Shown here: positions 18,501-27,519 of the stretch, piece after piece
Numbering within the stretch: position 1 is the first letter of the stretch
Layout: each line of letters starts with the position of its first letter
Translations under genes and position numbers: made by a program
Notes under the pieces: generated by a model
Seen by the model: the letters and a program-made list of their open reading frames with translations, nothing else
Told to the model about the DNA's origin: nothing
The model's database searches: none
Source of the DNA: Flavobacteriaceae bacterium NBU2977
GTDB lineage: Bacteria > Bacteroidota > Bacteroidia > Flavobacteriales > Flavobacteriaceae
Direction: 5' to 3'
DNA: 64,000 bases
NCBI GenBank assembly: GCA_019931105.1
Contig: JAIOUW010000002.1
Coordinates: 620,001 to 684,000, forward strand

Positions 18501-19698
18501 TGAGTCTTTCGAGAATTTCATTTAAAATGTCAAAGGCAACCGCCTCCTTGGTTTTTAAATCAAACGGTTTTATCTGCAAATTCTTGTCTATAAAGGTAAT
18601 TTTATTGGTGTCGCCACCAAAACCGGCACCAGAGTCGTTCATTGAGTTCAAAACGATGGCATCGAGGTTCTTTCTTTTTAGCTTGCCCTTGGCATTTTCA
18701 ATTTCATTTTCGGTCTCTAGGGCGAATCCGACCAAAAATTGTTTTTTCTTTATCTCTCCTAAGGATAATAAGATGTCCTTGTTCTTGACCAATTCAATGG
18801 AAAATCGGTCCTCCTTTTTCTTTATTTTCTGGCCCGCTACCTCTTTCGGACGGTAATCGGCCACGGCAGCGGCACATATTACAATGTCTGAATCATTAAA
18901 ATGATCATGTGCGGCCTGAAACATTTCTTCCCCCGATATCACATTGATCAATGTGACGTCATCGTTTTCGATGGATAAATTTGAAGGCCCGGAAATCAAT
19001 ACGACCTTGGCACCAAGATTCGCTGAGACTTTGGCCAATTCGTATCCCATTTTACCCGAAGAGTGGTTTCCTATAAAGCGAACCGGGTCTATCGGCTCAT
19101 ACGTCGGTCCGGCGGTGATCATTACCTGCTTTCCCTTTAAAGGAAGTCCTTTTGAAAGATAATCCTGCAGAAAACTTACGATATCCTCGGGTTCGGCCAT
19201 TCGCCCTTCGCCAATCAACCCGCTAGCCAGTTCACCGGAAGTAGCGGCAATCATGGTGTTTCCATAGGATTGCAATTTTTCGAATGAAACTTTGGTAGAC
19301 TTGTGTTTGTACATGTCGAGATCCATCGCAGGGGCAAAAAATACGGGACATTTTGCAGAAAGATAAACGGCAAGTAAAAGGTTATCACAAGTACCATTGG
19401 CCATTTTAGAAAGTGTATTGGCGGTGGCCGGGGCAATGAGCATCAGATCCGCCCAAAGACCGAGTTCCACATGATTGTTCCAATCGATGCTGTTATCTTC
19501 CTCTTTTACAAAAGAGGTAAGCACAGGGTTCTTGGATAATGTGGCCAAGGTCAATGGCGAAACAAAAGAGCTGGCACTCTCTGTCAAGATTACCTTGACA
19601 TTCGCACCAGCTTTTATCAGTAAACGAACGAGAAACGTTGTTTTATAGGCGGCAATCCCCCCGGTAATTCCTAAAAGGATGTTCTTTCCGCCCAACAT
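18493..19698 (-). CDS. coaBC: Bifunctional phosphopantothenoylcysteine decarboxylase / phosphopantothenate-cysteine ligase
   Basis: Two consecutive steps of coenzyme A synthesis. Residues 1 to about 180 are the FMN-dependent decarboxylase (GGIAAYK, the PAT motif in IAPATANTLSKMA, and the PAMD motif with its flanking residues). Residues about 185-401 are the ligase (MITAGPTYEPIDPVR, NHSSGKMG, AAAVADYRP). The 401-aa length is normal. It follows rpoZ by 5 bp and overlaps porD. Confidence 0.96.
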   Translation of the reverse strand: MLGGKNILLGITGGIAAYKTTFLVRLLIKAGANVKVILTESASSFVSPLTLATLSKNPVLTSFVKEEDNSIDWNNHVELGLWADLMLIAPATANTLSKMANGTCDNLLLAVYLSAKCPVFFAPAMDLDMYKHKSTKVSFEKLQSYGNTMIAATSGELASGLIGEGRMAEPEDIVSFLQDYLSKGLPLKGKQVMITAGPTYEPIDPVRFIGNHSSGKMGYELAKVSANLGAKVVLISGPSNLSIENDDVTLINVISGEEMFQAAHDHFNDSDIVICAAAVADYRPKEVAGQKIKKKEDRFSIELVKNKDILLSLGEIKKKQFLVGFALETENEIENAKGKLKRKNLDAIVLNSMNDSGAGFGGDTNKITFIDKNLQIKPFDLKTKEAVAFDILNEILERLNA

Positions 19699-19703
19699 AA
19701 ATT

Positions 19704-20030
19704 CTAAGCGTCTTTCTCGGTATTCCTGTGGTAGATTTTATCGTTTAACCACTCTTCTACCGCCATTGCATGTGGTTTGGGCAATTTTTCGTAAAACTTT
19801 GAAACCTCGATTTGTTCTTTGTTCTCGAACACTTCTTCAAGACTGTCACTATAAGTCGCAAACTCTTCAAGTTTTTCCAAAAGTTCTTTTTTGATCTCGG
19901 AATTTATTTGCACCGCCCTTTTTGCGGTTATCGAAATCGCCTCGTAAATATTCTCGGTCTTTTGATCAAACTCGTTTCTATTTACCGTCACGGTAGAAAC
20001 AGGTGCTTTTGAATTTTTTAGATCGTTCAT
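19704..20030 (-). CDS. rpoZ: DNA-directed RNA polymerase omega subunit, Bacteroidota type
   Basis: A 108-aa omega-like protein. The core helices (YEAISITAKRAVQIN) match the omega/Rpb6 pattern, which helps fold and assemble the beta' subunit. The C-terminal half is longer and more charged than in proteobacterial omega, as expected in this phylum. It sits between bamD and coaBC, its usual place in flavobacteria, with gaps of 17 and 5 bp. Confidence 0.88.
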   Translation of the reverse strand: MNDLKNSKAPVSTVTVNRNEFDQKTENIYEAISITAKRAVQINSEIKKELLEKLEEFATYSDSLEEVFENKEQIEVSKFYEKLPKPHAMAVEEWLNDKIYHRNTEKDA

Positions 20031-20047
20031 TATTGTTGTGATTGTTT

Positions 20048-20866
20048 TTATTTTGATACTTCGGTATAACCTTGCGAATCGCGCTCTATTCTTTCAAGCC
20101 ATTTATCGGCCTGCTTTCCATAAGCGGTTTCTGGATATTGTTTTTTTAGCTTCAAATAGGCGGTCTTTGCATGCTCCAGCCTTTCTTGTTTTAAGCGCTC
20201 AGAACTATTCAGGGCCAGTCTCGAAGCGGCTTCCAATTTGTAGAAAAGTGCCGCCTCTTGATAAATGGAACCTGGGTTGTCGGATACAAAATTGTCGAAT
20301 GCCGTCACCGCGGGTGTCAAGAAGGTATAATCGAATTCACCTATCTTATTGAACTGTCTTGCTATCTCAAATGCTTTTTTCTCCTTCTTAATGGTCAACT
20401 CCTTTGCCATTAAATTCGCCTCTTCGAAAAACTCGGAATCCGGATAGGTATTGATAAAGGTTTGAAGTTTGGTCAACGCCTTATCGGTATCTGTTTGGTC
20501 CAATGAGTATTCGGGCGAAAGCTCATAGTAACTTGAAGCTCCATAGAAAGCGGCTTCGAGTACTTTTTCACTTTTAGGATACGACTTGATAAAACGCTCG
20601 AACTGATACCCTGCCATGTTATAGTCCTTTCGCTGAAAATAAGTTTCGGCCAAAAAAAACATCACCCGCTCACCCTGGGGTTTGCCTATGTATTTTGGAG
20701 CGATCTGTTCGAACAAACGATTCGAACGTTTAAAGTCTTCTTCTTCGTACAAACTTTGGGCAAGTTCATATTTCGCTTTAATATCTTCATTTTTGAGCAC
20801 TTTCTGATATTCGCTGCAAGAGCCCAAAAACAGGATTAGGGATAAAAAAAGAAAGAGTGGCTTCAT
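20048..20866 (-). CDS. bamD: Outer membrane protein assembly factor BamD
   Basis: A lipoprotein component of the beta-barrel assembly machinery. A short signal peptide ends in the lipobox LGSC, and five TPR-like helical repeats follow (for example LYEEEDFKRSNRLFEQ and YPETAYGKQADKWL). Another in-frame ATG lies four codons upstream at 20878, but a -7 promoter box at 20883-20890 would put transcription start at about that codon, so I choose the ATG at 20866 (272 aa). It heads the minus-strand block towards rpoZ and coaBC. Confidence 0.92.
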   Translation of the reverse strand: MKPLFLFLSLILFLGSCSEYQKVLKNEDIKAKYELAQSLYEEEDFKRSNRLFEQIAPKYIGKPQGERVMFFLAETYFQRKDYNMAGYQFERFIKSYPKSEKVLEAAFYGASSYYELSPEYSLDQTDTDKALTKLQTFINTYPDSEFFEEANLMAKELTIKKEKKAFEIARQFNKIGEFDYTFLTPAVTAFDNFVSDNPGSIYQEAALFYKLEAASRLALNSSERLKQERLEHAKTAYLKLKKQYPETAYGKQADKWLERIERDSQGYTEVSK

Positions 20867-20882
20867 TTTAAAAAACATTTTG

Positions 20883-20890
20883 CAAAATTA
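20883..20890 (-). promoter_or_regulatory. Flavobacterial -7 box TAATTTTG for the bamD operon
   Basis: An exact TAnnTTTG match on the minus strand, 16 bases before the chosen bamD start. A TTG at 20915-20917 could be the -33 element, though the spacing of 24 is slightly long. It likely drives bamD-rpoZ-coaBC-porD-recN. Confidence 0.6.
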
Positions 20891-21056
20891 CGGATAATCA
20901 GCCGATTAAAAAAACAAAATCAATCCACTAAAATAAGTCTTAATGAATACAGAACAACGCTTTTGGCTAAGATTTAACGTTAGGCGCACTATCTCAATAA
21001 AAGTCAGTGAAAATGTGCCTTCGAACGGTTTAATTCTCGATTGGCCGGCACGGCCA

Positions 21057-21947
21057 CTAAGAGTGTACTTTGACAAACGGTTTAACGAAAGTTTCGATTT
21101 TTTGTTTCAAATGCGCAGTGGCCTCGACCAAAGGTAGTCGAACCGTGGCCCGCGAAAGGCCGAGCAATTCAAATATCGCTTTTATACCTGCCGGGTTTCC
21201 TTCCTCAAAAATCAAGCTCATACCTTCTTTAATGTCGGATTGCAATTTTTGGGCGGCATCAACTTCACCGGCTAGACCCAAACGTATCATCGTACTTAGT
21301 TCTATCGGCAGTCCCTGCCCCAAAACTGAGATTACGCCAGAACCACCACTTAAAACCGTGGGCAATGCTGTGGAGTCATCTCCGGAAATTACATGGAAAC
21401 TACTCGGTTTCCTTCCAATTATTTCGGCAATCTGATCCATATCGCCCGAAGCTTCCTTTATGGCCACGATATTGGCAAAATCATTGGCCAAACGCAAGGT
21501 GGTCTCCGGTGACATATTACTGCCGGTTCGACCAGGAACATTATACAAAATTATCGGTATCGGCGAAGCGGCGGAAATAGCCCTGAAGTGCTGGTAAATA
21601 CCCTCTTGTGTAGGCTTGTTGTAGTAGGGACTAACCGACAATATGGCATTGAACGCGTCTAGATCCAATGTCTGCAATTCGTCTATAATGGCCATTGTAT
21701 TATTACCCCCAACACCTAATACCAAGGGCAAACGACCTGCATTTGCGGCGATAACGGTATCGATGACCAATTGTTTTTCCGTTTTAGTAAGGGTGACCGA
21801 TTCGCCGGTCGTACCCAAAACGACCAAATAATCAACGCTACCATCGATACAATATTCCACAATGCGTACGAGTGCATCGGTATCTACCGAAAAATCTTCT
21901 TTGAACGGGGTAATCAAAGCAACACCGGTACCCACAAGCTGTTCCAT
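21057..21947 (-). CDS. dapA: 4-hydroxy-tetrahydrodipicolinate synthase
   Basis: Condenses pyruvate with aspartate semialdehyde in lysine and diaminopimelate synthesis. At 296 aa it has GTTGES at 45-50, the catalytic Tyr135 in [10 protein letters not shown] and the Schiff-base Lys164 in IKEASGD. It lies 4 bp after the DUF6913 gene, so the two are probably co-transcribed. The dapF gene of the same pathway is about 26 kb away. Confidence 0.95.
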   Translation of the reverse strand: MEQLVGTGVALITPFKEDFSVDTDALVRIVEYCIDGSVDYLVVLGTTGESVTLTKTEKQLVIDTVIAANAGRLPLVLGVGGNNTMAIIDELQTLDLDAFNAILSVSPYYNKPTQEGIYQHFRAISAASPIPIILYNVPGRTGSNMSPETTLRLANDFANIVAIKEASGDMDQIAEIIGRKPSSFHVISGDDSTALPTVLSGGSGVISVLGQGLPIELSTMIRLGLAGEVDAAQKLQSDIKEGMSLIFEEGNPAGIKAIFELLGLSRATVRLPLVEATAHLKQKIETFVKPFVKVHS

Positions 21948-21951
21948 ACCT

Positions 21952-22488
21952 TTAATTCTTTATTTCGTCAAGTACGTATAAATACTTTTTCAATTCAGAC
22001 TTGAATGTTTTAAAATCGTTTATCGGAACGTTAAGGATCAAATCGTTATAATGCTGGTCAACATCTTTGAAACCAACCCTGAAGCGTGCCTTGGTCTGTA
22101 TACTCATCAATTGGATCAACAAATTTTCCCCGGTATAATAATTTACCAACAAATCATATTCCCTACTTAAAAACTCAAGCGCATAACTGTTCTCTATGGC
22201 TCCGTTCCACCCAAGGTCCTTATCTGAAAAAACAGGGGTCGAATACGGTGAATTCTTATCGTAATAACTTTTATAGCCAATAATCTTGACGGCGTTGGGC
22301 CTCAGCGAATATTCTTCCTGAAACTGATAAAAAAGGTCGGTGTCTTCGAACTTGTCCATATCTACAATGCAACCAACGGATTTAATACCATGACTACGAT
22401 CAACCGCCCCTATCGGTTTGCTAAGTTCCTGTTTTAAGAATTTAAGTCCAGATTTGTACTTTAACTTATCTTTTATTCCCTTAAACAT
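21952..22488 (-). CDS. DUF6913 family protein, function unknown
   Basis: A 178-aa soluble protein without signal peptide or membrane segment. It matches a small conserved family of flavobacteria that I recognise as DUF6913 and that is often beside dapA. No catalytic motif is apparent. The start is an ATG preceded by a 77-bp divergent intergenic region shared with the nucleotidase gene. Confidence 0.7.
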   Translation of the reverse strand: MFKGIKDKLKYKSGLKFLKQELSKPIGAVDRSHGIKSVGCIVDMDKFEDTDLFYQFQEEYSLRPNAVKIIGYKSYYDKNSPYSTPVFSDKDLGWNGAIENSYALEFLSREYDLLVNYYTGENLLIQLMSIQTKARFRVGFKDVDQHYNDLILNVPINDFKTFKSELKKYLYVLDEIKN

Positions 22489-22577
22489 GTATTTTTACGT
22501 TTATAAGCTCACTTACAAATGTAAAGAATATCCCTCTGCAATCTGCGGCTAAGATAAAAAGGAGATTGATTTTAAAA

Positions 22578-23333
22578 ATGAAACATTTTGTTATAATCAT
22601 AACATTTATTGGGTTGTGTTCCTGCAAACAAAGTCCATATGCCTTGACCGAAATCGAGGCCCATCAATTAAGTGTCGACAGTACCTTGGTCGCAAATGAT
22701 TCGATCGAAGGTTTCATACTACCTTATCACAATCGAATCAATGAAGTCTTGGACAGCACCCTTGCTTACGCACCAACAATGATTACCAAAGATGATGGTA
22801 AGTACAATACAACGGCCGGCAATTTAATGGCCGATATTGTCTTTGAAGCGGCCAACCCCATTTACAAAGCAAGAACCGGTAATGAATTGGATTTTGTACT
22901 ATTGAACCATGGTGGCATTCGTTCGATCATTTCGAAAGGAAAGGTTTCGGCCAGGACGGCTTTTGAGGTAATGCCTTTCGAAAACACGATCGTTGTTGTG
23001 GACCTAACCGGGAAATCGGTCGAAAAACTCGTAAAATATCTAATGAACTCAAAAAGGGCGCATCCGATTTCGGGTATTCAGGTCGTACTGAACAAAAGTG
23101 GTGCGCTGAAATCGTTCAAAATACAGGGCAAACCTTTGGATACGGAACGCACCTATCATATAGCGACTTCCAACTACCTTGTTACCGGCGGCGATAATAT
23201 GGGTTTCTTTAAAGAAGCCGTCCGCATTACGGATACCGACTACTTGATACGAAATGCCATGATCGATCATTTTAAAAAGGTTGATACGATCGCGCCCAAG
23301 ATTGACGACCGTTTCTATAAACTCGGCATATAA
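22578..23333 (+). CDS. Lipoprotein with 5'-nucleotidase C-terminal domain
   Basis: A 251-aa lipoprotein (signal peptide ending CSC) equivalent to only the C-terminal, substrate-binding half of UshA-type 5'-nucleotidases. Visible motifs are TTAGNLMAD, LNHGGIRS and a stacking-type hydrophobic region before TYHIATSNYLVTGGD. The frame starts at a TTG (22566), but the ATG at 22578 begins the signal peptide. The metal-binding half is encoded by the next gene, which starts directly after the stop codon. The two products probably work together outside the inner membrane on nucleotides. Confidence 0.88.
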   Translation: MKHFVIIITFIGLCSCKQSPYALTEIEAHQLSVDSTLVANDSIEGFILPYHNRINEVLDSTLAYAPTMITKDDGKYNTTAGNLMADIVFEAANPIYKARTGNELDFVLLNHGGIRSIISKGKVSARTAFEVMPFENTIVVVDLTGKSVEKLVKYLMNSKRAHPISGIQVVLNKSGALKSFKIQGKPLDTERTYHIATSNYLVTGGDNMGFFKEAVRITDTDYLIRNAMIDHFKKVDTIAPKIDDRFYKLGI

Positions 23334-24245
23334 ATGGATAGAAGGACTTTTTTAGATCGCACCTCGACAGCTTCCTTATTTATCGGTTTGGGAGGATTAT
23401 CAGTTGCTTCCTGTAATCAGGAAACTGTCAAAAAAATCACGATTCTGCACACGAACGACGTGCACAGCCATATCGACCCCTTCCCCAAGGACCACTCACA
23501 ATTCGCCAACCTAGGTGGACTGGCACGCAGGGCCAGTTTGGTAGAAAGTATACGCCAAGAAAATCCGAATACCTTGCTTTTCGATGCCGGGGATATTTTT
23601 CAAGGTACACCCTATTTTAATTTTTATGGCGGCGAGCTCGAGTTCAAGTTAATGAGCAAACTTAAATACGATGCGGCCACCATCGGAAACCATGATTTTG
23701 ACAACGGGGTTGAAGGATTGGCGGCGCAATTACCGCATGCCAAATTCAAATTGCTCTCTGCCAACTACGATTTCACCAATACCTTGATGGCAGGACATGT
23801 AAAACCATGGGAAACCTATTTCGCAGATGGTATTAAAGTGGGAGTTTACGGGCTAGGCATTCAGTTAAAAGGCTTGGTATCGGAGTCTCTTTTCAAAGAA
23901 ACCAAATATGTTCATCCCTACCCCGTAGCGCAGGATATGGAGCGCATTTTAAAAACCGAAGAAAAATGTGACCTCATCATCTGTCTTTCGCATATCGGCT
24001 ACGAATACAAAAACGAAGATAGGCCCAGCGACATTAAATTGGCGACCAAGACGAAATATACCGACCTGATCATCGGTGGCCATACCCATACTTTTTTGGA
24101 AAGGCCGACCGTGGTAAAAAATCAGATCGGAAATGATGTACTCGTCAACCAAGTTGGCTGTTTTGGAATTAATTTAGGCCGGGTCGATTTTTATTTCGAT
24201 GCAGCAAAGAACATATCCGCTAACGGAACCCGAATAATAGTTTAA
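23334..24245 (+). CDS. Metallophosphatase, 5'-nucleotidase N-terminal domain
   Basis: A 303-aa calcineurin-like phosphoesterase. It begins with a Tat-like DRRTFL and a hydrophobic stretch ending VASC, so it is probably an exported lipoprotein. Metal ligands are visible in LHTNDVHSH, FDAGDIFQG, IGNHDFD and GGHTHTF, in family order. It has no C-terminal nucleotidase domain, which instead is supplied by the preceding gene. The ATG follows the upstream stop codon with no gap, so translation is likely coupled. Confidence 0.9.
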   Translation: MDRRTFLDRTSTASLFIGLGGLSVASCNQETVKKITILHTNDVHSHIDPFPKDHSQFANLGGLARRASLVESIRQENPNTLLFDAGDIFQGTPYFNFYGGELEFKLMSKLKYDAATIGNHDFDNGVEGLAAQLPHAKFKLLSANYDFTNTLMAGHVKPWETYFADGIKVGVYGLGIQLKGLVSESLFKETKYVHPYPVAQDMERILKTEEKCDLIICLSHIGYEYKNEDRPSDIKLATKTKYTDLIIGGHTHTFLERPTVVKNQIGNDVLVNQVGCFGINLGRVDFYFDAAKNISANGTRIIV

Positions 24246-24259
24246 AACAAACCCGTATT

Positions 24260-25039
24260 ATGAAAACCAAAGCATTACTCGCAATCATTACCGCAACCTG
24301 TTTTTTTAGCTTCGCACAGCACCAGAATGCAAATCGACAGTACTATCAGCTCAAAGTGTATTCATTCGATACCGATGAGCAAATGAAAAGAACCGATGCC
24401 TTTTTAAAAGATGCCTTTATGCCCGCACTCAAGAAATTGGACATTGGCCCGATCGGCGTTTTTAAACCCAGGGCTACCGATTCGGTCACCCCTAAAAAAA
24501 CCTATGTTCTGATTCCCTTCAACTCATTGGTGCAATTCGGTCTTTACGAAGATGCCATCATGGACGACGAAAAGTTTCAAAAGGATGGAAGTGCTTATCT
24601 GACTGCAGCCCACGATAAGGCGCCCTACAACCGAATTCAATCCATACTGATGCGGGCATTTGTAGAAATGCCGATCATGGAACCTTCGAAACTCGACGGG
24701 CCTCGAAAAGACCGTATTTATGAGCTAAGGAGTTACGAAGGGGCCACTGAGGACCTCTATCGTAAAAAAGTGGATATGTTCAATGCCGGTGGGGAAGTAA
24801 AACTGTTCGATCGGTTGGGTTTCAATGCGGTTTTTTATGCCGAAGTATTGTCCGGAAGTCGAATGCCCAATTTGATGTACATGACGACCCACGAAAACCA
24901 AGAAATACGAGATACCAATTGGAAAAATTTCGTAGACTCGCCAGAATGGGGCAAATTGAAGGTAATGCCCAAATACCAGAATACCGTTTCGCGCAACGAA
25001 CAGACCTTTCTTTACCCTACCGAGTATTCCGATTATTGA
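24260..25039 (+). CDS. NIPSNAP family secreted protein
   Basis: A 259-aa protein with a signal peptide (ending SFAQ) and two tandem NIPSNAP-like alpha-beta barrel domains: one around residues 25-130 (YYQLKVYSF) and one around 148-250 (IYELRSYEG). The family has no settled biochemical role; many Bacteroidota genomes carry several copies. It follows the nucleotidase pair by 14 bp and overlaps the end of the convergent small gene by 7 bases. Confidence 0.85.
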   Translation: MKTKALLAIITATCFFSFAQHQNANRQYYQLKVYSFDTDEQMKRTDAFLKDAFMPALKKLDIGPIGVFKPRATDSVTPKKTYVLIPFNSLVQFGLYEDAIMDDEKFQKDGSAYLTAAHDKAPYNRIQSILMRAFVEMPIMEPSKLDGPRKDRIYELRSYEGATEDLYRKKVDMFNAGGEVKLFDRLGFNAVFYAEVLSGSRMPNLMYMTTHENQEIRDTNWKNFVDSPEWGKLKVMPKYQNTVSRNEQTFLYPTEYSDY

Positions 25040-25335
25040 TATAGAACAAATTCGACCAACGTTTGAAGTTCTTGTTCCAAAGTAATTTTCGGAAAAGGCC
25101 TTCCGGCCCTGCGGTACCAATAGCCGGCGTTCCATTCATCGCCTTCCTTTCGGTGCAGATAGGCATGGATCCAACTGCCGAGAGTACTTTGCATTTCTTG
25201 GGCAATATCATGTGAGGCTTCCCAATCGCCTTTGGCTTCATGCCATAGGGCTTTTAGGCCTTCGGGCCAGTTATTGGAAGGGTTTTGCTCGGATAACGAA
25301 TCTTGAAACTCGGAATAATTCTCGGGCAGCTCCAT
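25033..25335 (-). CDS. Conserved small protein of unknown function
   Basis: A 100-aa soluble, acidic protein rich in tryptophan (KALWHEAKGDWEASHDIAQ, then GSWIHAYLHRKEGDEWNAGYWYRR). I recall close relatives in other bacteria without any assigned function. Paired His and Trp residues and the fixed length suggest a compact helical domain that may bind a ligand. It starts 3 bp after the aldehyde dehydrogenase stop on the same strand, so it is probably the last gene of the amine-catabolism cluster. Confidence 0.75.
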   Translation of the reverse strand: MELPENYSEFQDSLSEQNPSNNWPEGLKALWHEAKGDWEASHDIAQEMQSTLGSWIHAYLHRKEGDEWNAGYWYRRAGRPFPKITLEQELQTLVEFVLYQ

Positions 25336-25338
25336 AAA

Positions 25339-26703
25339 TCAAGGTCTTAAATGAAATGATTTTGGCTGTACAAAAGCACGGATGCCCTGGGACGAAAGTG
25401 TCGACCCCAAACCGGAATTTTTTCTGCCCGACCACGGTACATTAGGGCTTACACGGTCGCAGCAATTCCAGTACGCCGTACCGACATTCAATTCGCTCAA
25501 CAACCTTAACGCCCGCTGTTCGTCATTTGAGAATACGGCGGCCGTCAACCCATAATCAGTATCGGCCATCAATTGCAAGGCTTCCTCATCCGAAGCAACC
25601 TTTTGGATTCCAATGATCGGTCCGAAAGATTCCGCTTTCATGACTTCCATTTCATGCGTGCAATCGCATAATACCGTAGGTTCAAAATAATATCCTTTGC
25701 CGTCCATTTCCTTTCCTCCTACCAATAGCGTTGCCCCCTTACCCCTTGCATCGGCGACTTGTTCCCTTAAAACCTGAATTTGTTGTTTCCGGGTCAACGG
25801 TCCTATAAAAGTCCCCAAATCCATCGGGTTTCCGATTTTATACGATTTCACTTCCTTGACAAAAGCATCGACAAATTTGTCATAAATTTTATCCGAAACA
25901 TAAATACGTTCCACGGCACAACAACTTTGTCCATTGTTATAAAAAGCACCTTCCGCCGCATTCATGGCGGCCTGTTCTACGTCGGCTACGTCTTCCATAA
26001 CGTAAAGCGGGTCTTTACCGCCCAGTTCAAGTTGCACCGGAACCAATTTGTGTGCCACCGTCTTGGCAATATGCAAACCTGTGGCATGGGATCCCGTAAA
26101 GAAATAACCGTCCAAATCGGCTTCAAGGATCTGCTGGCCCAAACTTCCATCGCCGACAACACATTGAAATACATTTTCCGGAATTCCAGCTTGCCATAAA
26201 TATTTTTCGAACTGCTTTCCCGTCAAGGAAGCAAATTCGGAAGGTTTGTATACAACTGAATTTCCTGCCATCAAAGCATACAGAAACACATTGTACCCAA
26301 CATTGTACGGAAAGTTCCAGGCCGAAATATTGGCAATTACGCCCAATGGTTCGTAAACAATCTTTTCATGGGTACTTCCCGAATCGACCAAGGTTTCGGA
26401 GGCCAGCCATTTTTCCGCATTTTGTCGTAAATGTTCGATCCGATTTTGGGCACCCTTGATCTCATTGAGTGATTGCTGCAACGGTTTACCCGTCTCTGAA
26501 GTCATAATTTCGGCAAATTCGTTTACGTTTTCTTGAATCAGTTCCCCAAACCGAACGATGCATCCAAGACGCTCTTGTACAGGTTTAAGGCCCCATGGGC
26601 GTTGGCCTTTACGCAACGATTCCATGACTTTGGACAATTCGTCCTTTGATGTTTCCTTTAATTCTGCTATGACTTCCTCGGTAGCCGGACTTATTATTTG
26701 CAT
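25339..26703 (-). CDS. Aldehyde dehydrogenase family protein
   Basis: NAD(P)-dependent oxidation of an aldehyde to an acid. The 454-aa protein has catalytic Cys261 in FYNNGQSC, general base Glu226 in LELGGK and oxyanion Asn130 in ISAWNFPY. Together with the permease, ligase, alcohol dehydrogenase and amidotransferase genes upstream on the same strand, it would fit oxidation of a gamma-glutamyl aminoaldehyde. A repeat-rich segment and a broken GIY-YIG gene separate it from those genes, so it may need its own promoter. Confidence 0.92.
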   Translation of the reverse strand: MQIISPATEEVIAELKETSKDELSKVMESLRKGQRPWGLKPVQERLGCIVRFGELIQENVNEFAEIMTSETGKPLQQSLNEIKGAQNRIEHLRQNAEKWLASETLVDSGSTHEKIVYEPLGVIANISAWNFPYNVGYNVFLYALMAGNSVVYKPSEFASLTGKQFEKYLWQAGIPENVFQCVVGDGSLGQQILEADLDGYFFTGSHATGLHIAKTVAHKLVPVQLELGGKDPLYVMEDVADVEQAAMNAAEGAFYNNGQSCCAVERIYVSDKIYDKFVDAFVKEVKSYKIGNPMDLGTFIGPLTRKQQIQVLREQVADARGKGATLLVGGKEMDGKGYYFEPTVLCDCTHEMEVMKAESFGPIIGIQKVASDEEALQLMADTDYGLTAAVFSNDEQRALRLLSELNVGTAYWNCCDRVSPNVPWSGRKNSGLGSTLSSQGIRAFVQPKSFHLRP

Positions 26704-26865
26704 CTGTTCTTTTTAACTGTTTTAATGGTCAAGGAAATATTATACAAACATAATCGGTTGCTTTGATAAATCGGTTAACGGACGCTTCATAATCTGCTTA
26801 TTTTTTTCACTAAACAAAATTTCCGCTAAACTAATATCGTGCTTCGGATGCGCTTCGACATAAAT

Positions 26866-27026
26866 TGCGCCTCGACAGGCTCGGCGTGACAATACATTCT
26901 TCATTTGCTATTATCATTACTTGAATTCTAGTGCATCGGACCTTCAACATGACGCTAGAGTTTCGGTTCGTTGTACGGCCAGATCAACAGAACAATGTCA
27001 GTCCGAACCTGTCGAGGACCTTTTTC
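26866..27026. repeat. Dispersed inverted-repeat element, copy A
   Basis: Arm 1 (26866-26891; core CTCGACAGGCTCGGCGTGAC) and arm 2 (26997-27026; core GTCCGAACCTGTCGAGGACC) are imperfect reverse complements separated by about 105 bases. The same arms recur at 27379-27516 and 29451-29641. The internal segment is shared with copy C. A degenerate extra half-arm lies at 26850-26860. Arm 2 supplies the last codons of the broken GIY-YIG gene. The rest of the 26704-26997 interval shows no gene. Confidence 0.8.
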
Positions 27027-27336
27027 TATTTCCCGGGCGACCATATTCCGTATAGTTCTTTGAAAACTCGATAAGGTCATTCCAATTTTCGTTAATCAGG
27101 GCCTCTTTCTTTTTATGGGACCATCCTTTTATCTGTTTTTAAATCTTTATCGCTTCTGATGGATTGGTACACTGAAGATGCCATTTTAAAATCACCGGTC
27201 TTCTCGAATAGGTATAACTATCTTTTCTATGACCCGATTTGTGTTGTGCCAACCTTCTTTCCAGGCCATTGGTCATTCCTGTGTAAAAGGTGCCATCGGA
27301 ACAAAAAAGGATGTAGACGAAGTAGAATTTCATCAT
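26998..27336 (-). pseudogene. GIY-YIG nuclease gene with in-frame stop codon
   Basis: A single-domain GIY-YIG protein of the YhbQ/COG2827 type. Residues 1-65 hold FVYIL, YTGMT and LERRLAQH. A TAA at 27139-27141 interrupts the frame, but the same frame then continues 46 codons with the expected family sequence (KQIKGWSHKKKEALI... IEFSKNYTEYG) to a TGA at 26998. The stop replaces the position where relatives have Glu (usually LEKQIKGW), the predicted metal-binding glutamate, so one GAA-to-TAA change explains it. The final codons (RSSTGSD) are encoded by arm 2 of the neighbouring repeat. The intact part alone (27139-27336) would be 65 aa and probably inactive. Confidence 0.8.
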
Positions 27337-27361
27337 TTAAATATAAAAAATGTACTGCTAA

Positions 27362-27516
27362 TGCGCCTCGACATGAATTGCGCTTCGACAAGCTCAGCGT
27401 GACAGCATAGTTTCGATTTGTCAAACGGCCAAATCAATGGAATAATGTCAGTCCGAGCCTGTCGAGGACCTTTTCGTATTTCATTGGCGATGCGCTTCGA
27501 CAAGCTCAGCGTGACA
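27362..27516. repeat. Dispersed inverted-repeat element, copy B
   Basis: Arm 1 is at 27379-27404 (core CTTCGACAAGCTCAGCGTGAC), preceded by a partial arm at 27362-27377. Arm 2 is at 27447-27475 and an additional arm 1 at 27491-27516. The spacer between arms is only about 42 bases, so this copy lacks some 60 bases found in copies A and C. The last arm ends three bases from the stop codon of the amidotransferase gene. Confidence 0.82.
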
Positions 27517-27519
27517 ATA

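Noticed and set aside
26998-27336. Reading the GIY-YIG break as a frameshift
   Set aside because: The sequence after the stop continues in the same frame with family-like residues, so it is a single nonsense codon.
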